Shown here piece by piece: positions 7,249 through 13,395 of a stretch of DNA of 16,093 bases. The number at the start of each line of letters is the position of its first letter. The first letter of the stretch is position 1. The position numbers and the translations under genes are program-made. A model generated the notes under the pieces. It was not told the DNA's origin and ran no database searches. It was given only the letters and a program-made list of their open reading frames with translations. The DNA is from GCA-002779465 sp964596535 (GTDB lineage Bacteria > Desulfobacterota > Desulfobacteria > Desulfobacterales > UBA2156): NCBI GenBank assembly GCA_964596535.1, contig CAZQUR010000066.1, forward strand, positions 1 to 16,093. The letters run 5' to 3'.

Positions 7249-8058
7249 ATGCTTGAAAAGGGAACAAAAAAAAAACTGAAAATCGGCGCCCTGGTCTCCG
7301 GAGGCGGCACCAACCTCCAGGCCATTTTGGATGCCACCCGGAACGGATCCCTTCCGGGAGAAATCGTCTTCGTGGGATCGGACAATCCCGACGCGTACGG
7401 CCTGACACGGGCGGCGAATTTCGGGATACCGACGTTCGATGTGGACTACGATTCCCTCTTGAAAACCTTTGGCAAACGGCTTGATGTCCGGATGCTTCCT
7501 CCCGACTGGGACCGGGAGGACGTGTTGAAGAAGCAATCCCTTTTCCGTCCGGAAGCCCCGCGGGAGAAAGTCGAGGCGTTTTTGAAACGCCGCGCCGTCG
7601 CCGAAGCCGCGCTACTGGATCAAATGGCCCCTTACCCCTTTGATCTTTTGGTGCTGGCCGGGTTCATGCGGATTCTGTCCCCGTATTTCATCGACCGGAT
7701 CAACACCGACCCGGAAAAGCCCCGGATCATGAACATCCATCCGGCGCTGCTCCCGGCCTTTCCGGGAACGGACGGATACGGCGACACCTTTCGATACGGG
7801 TGCAAGGTGGCCGGATGCACCGTGCATTTCGTGGATTACGGGGAGGATTCGGGCCCCATCATCGCCCAGCGGGCGTTTCCCATTGAAGAAACCGATACGG
7901 AAGCCGTTGTCCACAAGAAAGGGCTTGCCGTGGAATGGGATCTCTATCCTTACTGCATCCTCCTTTTCGCCCAAAACCGGCTCCGCGTGGTCCGGAAAAG
8001 ATATGTCCGTTCCGACGGCAAAACAATGGAAAAAGGAGTGGTGCGGATTATGCCTTAA
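7249..8058 (+). CDS. purN: Phosphoribosylglycinamide formyltransferase-like protein with insertion
   Basis: Related to PurN, which transfers a formyl group from 10-formyl-tetrahydrofolate to GAR in purine synthesis. Length is 269 residues against about 210 for E. coli PurN. Phosphate-loop SGGGTNLQA (17-25), FDLLVLAGFMRILS (131-144), catalytic MNIHPALLPAFPG (161-173, with N162 and H164) and VDYGEDSGPI (195-204, D200) are present, so the active site looks intact. The extra length is mainly a charged segment at about residues 72-125, where the short enzyme has only a few residues, plus a longer C-terminus. This could be a lineage-specific PurN or a paralogue with a related substrate. The Nudix gene precedes it by 17 bases; its last 11 bases overlap the convergent PPTase gene. 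Confidence 0.78.
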   Translation: MLEKGTKKKLKIGALVSGGGTNLQAILDATRNGSLPGEIVFVGSDNPDAYGLTRAANFGIPTFDVDYDSLLKTFGKRLDVRMLPPDWDREDVLKKQSLFRPEAPREKVEAFLKRRAVAEAALLDQMAPYPFDLLVLAGFMRILSPYFIDRINTDPEKPRIMNIHPALLPAFPGTDGYGDTFRYGCKVAGCTVHFVDYGEDSGPIIAQRAFPIEETDTEAVVHKKGLAVEWDLYPYCILLFAQNRLRVVRKRYVRSDGKTMEKGVVRIMP

Positions 8059-8626
8059 GAATCCATTCGACGGACAACGATCCGGGCGTAACGGCGGCCA
8101 CGTGACCTTTAAAGAAATGGTGTTCGACGTTCCAGAGCGTGCCGTTATAGGTCACCGCCAGGCGGTTTTCGTCGAAAACGTCGTGAATCCGGCACCCCGA
8201 AAGGCCCGAAAGACCGTCTCCCGCGGCTTTCAATACGGCTTCCTTGGCGGTCCAGCATCGAAAAAAGCAGCGGGCGCCCTTTATCCCCAAAAGCGAACGT
8301 TCCCGGTCATCGGCGATCCGTGCAAAAAGGGCGGCGGACCGCGGCCGGATGGCCTCCAGGTCGATCCCCACGGGTTCCGGGGCCGCCACGGCGCCTACAA
8401 ACGCATCCTTGTGGGTGAGGGACCAGTGGACGCCCCCTGACGGGACCGGTGCACCGTTTTCTTTTTTTTCGAGATTCTCCAGCACCACCCCGCTTTTTCG
8501 GGCGGAAAGGGCCAAGGCCCGGCGGGCATGGGCCCTTAAAAAGCGGACCGTTTCCGCTCCCCTGCGGCGTTGATCCGCTTTCGTCACCGGGAGGAGCACC
8601 GGATACAATCGATCCTCAAAGGCCAT
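8048..8626 (-). CDS. 4'-phosphopantetheinyl transferase superfamily protein (Sfp-like)
   Basis: Transfers phosphopantetheine from coenzyme A onto carrier proteins of fatty acid, polyketide or peptide synthesis. The 192-residue protein has the order expected for Sfp-type enzymes: HWSLTHKD (67-74), VGIDLE (86-91, Mg-binding D89 and E91) and WTAKEAVLKAAGDGLSGL (125-142, E129 and K133). Length is between AcpS (about 120) and Sfp (about 225), so it is a short Sfp/AcpT-like member. Its start lies 11 bases inside the end of rsmI, and a GAGGAT ribosome site lies in that gene. It is the last gene of the minus-strand operon. No carrier protein or synthase is nearby, so the target is unknown. Confidence 0.87.
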   Translation of the reverse strand: MAFEDRLYPVLLPVTKADQRRRGAETVRFLRAHARRALALSARKSGVVLENLEKKENGAPVPSGGVHWSLTHKDAFVGAVAAPEPVGIDLEAIRPRSAALFARIADDRERSLLGIKGARCFFRCWTAKEAVLKAAGDGLSGLSGCRIHDVFDENRLAVTYNGTLWNVEHHFFKGHVAAVTPGSLSVEWILKA

Positions 8627-9500
8627 TTCTGATCCTCAGGGCTTCTTCATATACCGCCCGCCGGGAAAGACCATGGCGCCGGGCCGTTTCTTTGGCAATT
8701 TCGGAAAGGGGACGGTCGCCTTGGCTGATCGCTTTCCGTAGTTCTTCCGTGAGATCTTTTTCGGAAAACGCCGGTGCATCCACCGCCCCCGCAACAAGGA
8801 GGGTACATTCCCCCTTGATTTCCGTTCGCCTTTCCAGTTGGAGGGACAGCCGCGAGAGGGAGCCCCGCAAAATCTCTTCATGGAGCTTTGTCATCTCCCG
8901 GCATATCACGGCGAAGCGATCCCCCATGACGCCTTGGATCTCTTTTACCCGCGCCCGGATCCGGTGGGGGGATTCATAGAAAATGAGTGTTTTTTTCAAA
9001 ACGGACAAGGCCGCCAACTGCCGTTGGCGGTCCCCCTTTTTTTTGGGCAAAAACCCGACAAATACAAAAGCATCCGTGGGAAGCCCCGATACGGAGAGGG
9101 CGCAGACGGCGGCGCAGGCGCCCGGGACCGGGACCACATCCACACCCGCCTCTATGGCCGCCCGGACCAGGCGGAACCCGGGATCCGATACGGCAGGGGT
9201 GCCGGCTTCGGAAACCAATGCGACGGCGGCACCGCCTTTCAGTCTTTGGATCAGCTCCGGCGTCCGTTTTGCTTCGTTGTGCTCATGGTAGGAAACAAAC
9301 CGGCCGGAAACCCCATGGTGTCGAAGAAAACGGCGGGTGTGCCGGGTATCTTCCGCGGCGATGAGATCCACCTCCCGGAAGACACGCAGGGCCCTCAAGG
9401 TAATATCTTCCCGGTTCCCGATGGGGGTGGCCACCACGTAGAGCGTGCCCGGCGTCCGAACGGCGCCCCTCGAGTTATGGATAGGCGAGGTCAAAGGCAT
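8616..9500 (-). CDS. rsmI: 16S rRNA (cytidine(1402)-2'-O)-methyltransferase
   Basis: Methylates the ribose of C1402 in the decoding centre of 16S rRNA using S-adenosylmethionine. The 294-residue protein belongs to the tetrapyrrole methylase fold: LYVVATPIGN (20-29), AAEDTRHT (48-55), VSEAGTPAVSDPG (96-108, with E where many members have D), PVPGACA (124-130), FVFVGFLP (145-152) and FYESPHR (174-180). The C-terminal tail (DRPLSEIAKETARR and following) matches the family's small helical domain. Start at ATG 9500 lies 26 bases inside yraN. The ribosome site there is weak, so coupled translation is likely. PPTase follows with an 11-base overlap. Confidence 0.95.
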   Translation of the reverse strand: MPLTSPIHNSRGAVRTPGTLYVVATPIGNREDITLRALRVFREVDLIAAEDTRHTRRFLRHHGVSGRFVSYHEHNEAKRTPELIQRLKGGAAVALVSEAGTPAVSDPGFRLVRAAIEAGVDVVPVPGACAAVCALSVSGLPTDAFVFVGFLPKKKGDRQRQLAALSVLKKTLIFYESPHRIRARVKEIQGVMGDRFAVICREMTKLHEEILRGSLSRLSLQLERRTEIKGECTLLVAGAVDAPAFSEKDLTEELRKAISQGDRPLSEIAKETARRHGLSRRAVYEEALRIRNGL

Positions 9501-9846
9501 TCTTGATCAGCTCGATCTTCGGCGGATCCGACCCGGAGATCAGGGTCACCACGTCAAACCGGGCCCGGGTCCCGGCCTGCCGCGTGGCCTTGAGATAAAA
9601 AAGGGCGGCCATGGAAATCTTTTTTTGTTTTTGCCGGTTCACGGCATATTTCGGATGGAGATGGCCGGCGCTTTTTTTGGCCTTGACCTCCACGAAGGCC
9701 AGGGTGTCCCCATCCTTGGCGATGATGTCGATTTCCCCCAGCCGGTTCCGGTGGTTCAATTCCAGGATCCGGTAGCCCCGGCGCCGGAGAAAATCCGCGG
9801 CGGCCGCTTCCCCTTTTTTACCGAATGCCTGGCGTTCACTGGGCAT
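9475..9846 (-). CDS. yraN: YraN family protein (UPF0102), endonuclease-like fold
   Basis: Small basic protein of 123 residues, the usual size. The family has a restriction-endonuclease-like fold with conserved acidic residues; a cellular role is not firmly known. Visible features are GEAAAADFL (12-20), GYRILELNHRN (24-34), GEIDIIAKDGDTLAFVEVKAK (37-57) with the D-(E)xK nuclease-like residues D40, E53 and K55, and FDVVTL (97-102). It is often found next to rnhB and rsmI, as here. It begins 53 bases after rnhB and overlaps rsmI by 26 bases. The gap upstream has a 17-codon open frame without a ribosome site, probably chance. Confidence 0.9.
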   Translation of the reverse strand: MPSERQAFGKKGEAAAADFLRRRGYRILELNHRNRLGEIDIIAKDGDTLAFVEVKAKKSAGHLHPKYAVNRQKQKKISMAALFYLKATRQAGTRARFDVVTLISGSDPPKIELIKNAFDLAYP

Positions 9847-9899
9847 GGGCCGGCGCCTTTTCCCTTTCCAAAAAAAGGTTCTTTTTCATTTTGACGGTT

Positions 9900-10511
9900 T
9901 CACGGGATGTGTTCCCGGACCCCTTTGAAGGTTTTGCGGTGAATGGGCGTACAGCCGAAGCACCGAATGGCTTCCTTGTGATCCCTGGTGGGATACCCCT
10001 TGTGCCGGGAAAAATCAAACTCCGGATACCAGGGGGCGTATCGGTCCATCAATCGGTCCCGGGTGACCTTGGCCACGATGGACGCGGCGGCGATGGAAAG
10101 GCTCAAAGTGTCTCCCTTGGGGATGGGTCTCTGGGGGATTGGGATCGGGATGCGCTGGTTCCCGTCGATCAAAAGACAGTCCGGGACCGGAGAGAGGTTC
10201 CCGGCGGCCACGGCCATGGAAAGGAGGGCGGCCCTGAGAATATTGATCCGGTCGATTTCCACGGCATCCACGATCCCGATGCCGACGGCAAGGGCCTGGG
10301 TGTAAATCGTATCATAAAGCCGGTCCCGCACGGCCGGCGAAAGCTTTTTCGAATCGGTCACCCCGGGAAGAACAGCATCCGCGGGCAACACCACCGCCGC
10401 GGCCACCACGGGCCCTGCCAGGGGTCCCCTTCCGGCTTCGTCGACTCCGGCGATCCGGAAAAAGCCGTCTTTTCGAGATTCATTCTCGAAAACCCGTTGG
10501 TCCCTTGCCAT
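9900..10511 (-). CDS. rnhB: Ribonuclease HII
   Basis: Cleaves RNA in RNA:DNA hybrids and at single ribonucleotides in DNA. The product from ATG 10511 is 203 residues. Core motifs: GVDEAGRGPLAGPVV (22-36, catalytic D24 and E25), TDSKKL (52-57), LLIDGN (113-118, D116), SIAAASIVAKVTRD (139-152, with the last aspartate D152) and the C-terminal HKGYPT (170-175) with its substrate-contacting tyrosine. The open frame extends to a GTG at 10517, but that GTG is only 3 bases from GGGGAG (10521-10526), while the ATG is 9 bases away, a normal spacing; I therefore choose the ATG. The ribosome site is buried in an inverted repeat with the upstream leader (see the separate entry). Confidence 0.95.
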   Translation of the reverse strand: MARDQRVFENESRKDGFFRIAGVDEAGRGPLAGPVVAAAVVLPADAVLPGVTDSKKLSPAVRDRLYDTIYTQALAVGIGIVDAVEIDRINILRAALLSMAVAAGNLSPVPDCLLIDGNQRIPIPIPQRPIPKGDTLSLSIAAASIVAKVTRDRLMDRYAPWYPEFDFSRHKGYPTRDHKEAIRCFGCTPIHRKTFKGVREHIP

Positions 10512-10520
10512 GGACACGGA

Positions 10521-10585
10521 CTCCCCGAGGGGGTTGCTGAATTTTCCTTACCGGGGAGCCCCGCCCTTCAGGGCGGGAGGGCTCC
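10521..10585 (-). promoter_or_regulatory. Two partly exclusive hairpins between rplS and rnhB; rnhB ribosome site sequestered
   Basis: In mRNA order, hairpin 1 has outer arms GGAGC (10581-10585) and GCTCC (10555-10559) and inner arms CCCGCCC (10571-10577) and GGGCGGG (10560-10566) around the loop TGAA, with a 3-base bulge CCT. Hairpin 2 pairs CTCCCCG (10552-10558) with CGGGGAG (10521-10527) across 24 bases; its right arm is the rnhB ribosome site. The arms share bases 10555-10558, so the outer part of hairpin 1 and hairpin 2 compete. No T run follows, so this is not a normal terminator. All pairings are perfect; function is inferred. Confidence 0.5.
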
Positions 10586-10588
10586 ACA

Positions 10589-10942
10589 TTAAGAAACGTT
10601 TCTTTCCTTGATCCTGGCGGCTTTGCCCCTGAGTTTCCGCAGGTAGTAAATCTTGGCACGGCGGACCCGTCCCCTGGAAACGACCTCGATACGCTCGATG
10701 GCCGGGGAATGCAGCGGAAAAACGCGCTCCACCCCCACCCCGTAAGAGACTTTCCGAACGGTGAAGGTGCCGGTGGTGTTGAGGGGGCCTTTGCGTTTGC
10801 TGATCACGACGCCTTGGAAGGCCTGGAGGCGCTCCTTCTCCCCCTCTTTGATTTTGACATGGACCTTCACCGTATCCCCCGGTGAAAAGGAGGGGTGATC
10901 GAGTCGCATGTTCTCTTTTTCAATTTGACTGATGATTTCCAT
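10589..10942 (-). CDS. rplS: 50S ribosomal protein L19
   Basis: Structural protein of the large subunit at the interface with 16S rRNA. The 117-residue sequence has the family features: FSPGDTVKVHVKIKEG (19-34), RLQAFQGVVISKR (38-50), FTVRKVSYGVGVERVFPLHSP (60-80), then the basic RVRRAKIYYLRKLRGKAARIKER near the C-terminus. Length is standard. AAGGAT precedes the ATG by 7 bases. It lies after the SPOUT methyltransferase with a 39-base AT-rich gap, and 77 bases before the rnhB start, a gap that holds two hairpins. trmD-rplS linkage is conserved across bacteria. Confidence 0.98.
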   Translation of the reverse strand: MEIISQIEKENMRLDHPSFSPGDTVKVHVKIKEGEKERLQAFQGVVISKRKGPLNTTGTFTVRKVSYGVGVERVFPLHSPAIERIEVVSRGRVRRAKIYYLRKLRGKAARIKERNVS

Positions 10943-10981
10943 GATTCCGATCCTTTATATAATTATTTGTGTTTTGGCCGT

Positions 10982-11578
10982 TCATTTGTCGTCTCTTCCC
11001 AACAACCGATCCAGGATGATGGCCGCCGCCGAGCGAACCGAGAGATGATTGTAGTTTCCGCTTCCTGCAATCGGTTCCAGGAGATGGTCTGCCGCCGCCG
11101 TCACCGGCGGTGCCAACCCCCAAGCCGTCCCGAACAAAAGCAACCACGGTCCGCTGTCTCTATCTCGAAGGTATCGCCGAAGATCCGTACAGCGGAGCCG
11201 TTTCGTCTTTACGGCGGCATCCATCCGCGCGCCCGTGGCGACGGTTTGGGGCGTTGTCCCCTCCCGGCCTTCGATTTCCTTCTTGACGGCCTTCAGGGAA
11301 TCCTGGATCCGGATCAGGCCCAGGGCGTCTTTCCGATCCGAATTGAACGTCGCCCCCCATCCGTTTGTCCAGTGGCGTACGATGCGCCGGCACAGCTCCT
11401 GTTGGTCCTGCAACGGGGTCACGATGTACAGGGCCCGGGCGCCGAAGGTCCGCGCCGCCCGTGAAATATCGTGAAGATCCAGATTGGTGACGGCCGATGC
11501 GATGGTTTCACGGTGCTTATTGAGCACCGGATGATGGATCAGCGCCAGGTAAAGGCGGGGCGTCGAGGAGTCGTTCAA
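10982..11578 (-). CDS. SAM-dependent RNA methyltransferase, SPOUT fold (TrmD-associated)
   Basis: Predicted knotted RNA methyltransferase of 198 residues, like the proteins found beside or fused to TrmD in Desulfobacterota, Thermotogae and Aquificae. Residues 9-50 (LYLALIHHPVLNK and VTNLDLHDISRAARTFG) match the N-terminal family signature. The SAM-binding knot region is visible as LLFGTAWGL (147-155) and PIAGSGNYNHLSVRSAAAIILDRLLG at 169-194. The start codon is TTG at 11578; no better start is compatible with the conserved N-terminus. It lies 62 bases inside trmD, an unusually deep overlap. The target nucleotide is not known to me. Confidence 0.83.
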   Translation of the reverse strand: MNDSSTPRLYLALIHHPVLNKHRETIASAVTNLDLHDISRAARTFGARALYIVTPLQDQQELCRRIVRHWTNGWGATFNSDRKDALGLIRIQDSLKAVKKEIEGREGTTPQTVATGARMDAAVKTKRLRCTDLRRYLRDRDSGPWLLLFGTAWGLAPPVTAAADHLLEPIAGSGNYNHLSVRSAAAIILDRLLGRDDK

Positions 11579-12305
11579 TGTCCCGGATCCATTTTTTGAG
11601 TATCTTTCTTTCTTCGGGTCTTAACCCCCTTTTTTCCAGTAAATCTTTCCGCTTCAACAGTGTCCGGATCAAGGCGTCTTCCCGGCGCCAATCGTCGATG
11701 GCCTTGTGATTTCCGGAAAAGAGCACCTCCGGCGCCCCGCGGCCATCAAAGACCCGGGGCCGGGTATATTGGGCATGTTCCAATAACCCGCCGGAAAAGG
11801 AATCCTTTTCCGCCGATGCCTCGCCGCCGAGGATCCCGGGAATCAAGCGGGTCACCGCATCCATGAGGATCATGGCAGGGAGTTCCCCCCCCGTGAGCAC
11901 ATAATCCCCCACCGACACCTCCATATCGATGAGGGCGTCCCCCACCCGCTCATCCACCCCTTCGTACCGTCCGCACACCAGGATCAACGCGTTTTGCCCT
12001 GCCAATTGAAGGGCCGTTTCCTGGTCAAAAGACCGGCCCTGGGGCGTCAGAAGGAGCGTCAAGGCGTCGGGGCAACGGCTCCTGGCGGACCGGACAGCGC
12101 CGGCCAGCGGCCCGGGCGTCATCACCATGCCGGCACCCCCGCCGAAGGGCCGGTCATCCGTGGTTCGATGCCGGTCGTTTGTAAAATCCCGCGGGTTCAC
12201 GGCTTCCACCGTGATTTTTCCCGCCGCAATCGCCCTCCCGATGATGCCGTACTCCCAAAACGGAGCAAACATCTCCGGGAAAATCGTCACCACGATATAA
12301 TTCAT
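11517..12305 (-). CDS. trmD: tRNA (guanine(37)-N1)-methyltransferase
   Basis: Makes m1G37 next to the anticodon to prevent frameshifts. The 262-residue protein, typical length, starts MNYIVVTIFPEMF, and shows the SPOUT knot: CGRYEGVDERV (111-121), GDYVLTGGELPA (133-144), with DSFSGGLLEHAQYTRP further on and a conserved YTRP, GNHKAIDDWRR near 208-218. ATG 12305 lies 13 bases after the rimM stop; there is no strong ribosome site at usual spacing, but GGAGGG lies 16 bases upstream, in the end of rimM. Its 3' end overlaps the following methyltransferase gene by 62 bases. Confidence 0.97.
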   Translation of the reverse strand: MNYIVVTIFPEMFAPFWEYGIIGRAIAAGKITVEAVNPRDFTNDRHRTTDDRPFGGGAGMVMTPGPLAGAVRSARSRCPDALTLLLTPQGRSFDQETALQLAGQNALILVCGRYEGVDERVGDALIDMEVSVGDYVLTGGELPAMILMDAVTRLIPGILGGEASAEKDSFSGGLLEHAQYTRPRVFDGRGAPEVLFSGNHKAIDDWRREDALIRTLLKRKDLLEKRGLRPEERKILKKWIRDIERLLDAPPLPGADPSSGAQ

Positions 12306-12318
12306 GGGTTGGCGCCGG

Positions 12319-12840
12319 CTATAATCCCTCCGGGAGGATCACCTGCATGACGCCCCTTTCGATATCCACCGATTTGACCACGGACGCCACCGCCGGAATC
12401 AGGGTTTCTTTCTTTCCGTCTTTTTCGGAATCCTTGACCACGTATACATCATTGCTCCCGGTGGGGATGATGGTATCGATGCGGCCGATGAACACCGCTT
12501 CTTCCGTGTACACCTCCATACCGATCAAATCACACCAGTAATATGTCCCTTCCTCTGTTGCCGGGAGGGCGTTTCGTTCAATAAAAAGCGACGCCCCCAC
12601 CAAATCCTCCGCGGATTTTCGATTCGTCACTCCTTCGAAAAAAATCCGCAACCGCTTCCCATGGGAGTGGACGCCGACGATTTTTCTGAAATATACCGAG
12701 TCGTTGCCATCTTTCAGGCGAAGCGTCCGACCCGCTGAAAAAAGCGCATCGGATTCCGCATAAGAATAAACTTTAACCGCCCCTTTGATCCCATGGGTTC
12801 CGACAATCTTGCCCACCAGGAGATGCTCTTGTCTTGCCAC
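12319..12840 (-). CDS. rimM: 16S rRNA-processing protein RimM
   Basis: Ribosome maturation factor that binds S19 during assembly of the 30S head. The 173-residue product has GTHGIKGAVKV (14-24) from the RimM N-terminal domain, YYWCDLIGMEV (100-110) and PTGSNDVYVV (126-135) with LIPAV from the PRC-barrel domain. The start is GTG at 12840, 5 bases after the khpA stop; no strong ribosome site is visible, so coupling to khpA translation is likely. Its position before trmD is the common bacterial order. Confidence 0.96.
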   Translation of the reverse strand: MARQEHLLVGKIVGTHGIKGAVKVYSYAESDALFSAGRTLRLKDGNDSVYFRKIVGVHSHGKRLRIFFEGVTNRKSAEDLVGASLFIERNALPATEEGTYYWCDLIGMEVYTEEAVFIGRIDTIIPTGSNDVYVVKDSEKDGKKETLIPAVASVVKSVDIERGVMQVILPEGL

Positions 12841-12845
12841 GGGTC

Positions 12846-13076
12846 TTATTCGATGATTTCGAGTACCATCCGTTTTTTCACCTTTGCGGACGCCGCGCTG
12901 AGGATGGTCCGCATGGCGCGGGCGGTTCGACCCTGCTTTCCGATCACTTTTCCGAGGTCTTCTTTCGCCACTTTGAGTTCGAGTACGGAAGTCTGGTTCC
13001 CTTCCACCTCGGCCACCGAAACCTGATCCGGATGATCCACCAATGCCTGCGCAATGTACTTGATCAGATCTTTCAT
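12846..13076 (-). CDS. khpA: KH domain RNA-binding protein KhpA
   Basis: Small RNA-binding protein, 76 residues, almost only a KH domain, with the GxxG loop in GKVIGKQGRTARAMR (42-56). In Gram-positive bacteria KhpA acts with KhpB in cell elongation; here only its position between rpsP and rimM (as ylqC in Bacillus) is known. The ribosome site AAAGGAGAGG is just before the ATG at 13076 in the mRNA. It begins 51 bases after the rpsP stop. Confidence 0.94.
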   Translation of the reverse strand: MKDLIKYIAQALVDHPDQVSVAEVEGNQTSVLELKVAKEDLGKVIGKQGRTARAMRTILSAASAKVKKRMVLEIIE

Positions 13077-13127
13077 GGCTTCCTCTCCTTTGAAGGCGGT
13101 TGCGCGGTCAGGCGCCGCTGTCGGCTA

Positions 13128-13382
13128 CTATGTCGAATTAGCAAAAATTCCTTCTTTTTTCAAAAGGCTTTTTACGGTGTGGGTGGGGACGGCGCCCCGG
13201 CCCAACCAGTGTTTGACGCGATCCGACTTCAACGAGACTTCCGCCGGATCGGGCAGGGGGTTATACGTTCCCACCGTTTCGATGAATTTGCCATCCCGGG
13301 GGCTTTCCGAGTTCGCCACCACAATCCGATAGAAGGGGCGTTTCTTGGCACCGTGTCGGGCCAACCTGATTTTCACTGCCAT
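13128..13382 (-). CDS. rpsP: 30S ribosomal protein S16
   Basis: Small-subunit assembly protein, 84 residues from ATG 13382. It begins MAVKIRLARHGAKKRPFYRI and contains SPRDGKFIETVGTYNPLP (27-44) and VKHWLGRGAVPT (56-67), the standard S16 features. A longer frame begins at 13415, but the extra 11 residues are not part of S16 and would overlap the end of ffh. GGGAG (13391-13395) lies 8 bases before the ATG and directly after the ffh stop, supporting this start. Confidence 0.97.
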   Translation of the reverse strand: MAVKIRLARHGAKKRPFYRIVVANSESPRDGKFIETVGTYNPLPDPAEVSLKSDRVKHWLGRGAVPTHTVKSLLKKEGIFANST

Positions 13383-13395
13383 AATTTCATCTCCC

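Noticed and set aside
9836..9889. A 17-codon frame (MKKNLFLEREK...) between rnhB and yraN
   Set aside because: There is no ribosome site, and a frame this short in a gap is likely chance, although it ends just after the yraN start as a coupling peptide would.
10943..10981. TATATA-like -10 box in the AT-rich gap before rplS
   Set aside because: The best -35 match (TGAACG) is poor; the gap lies within an evident operon, so an internal promoter is not supported.
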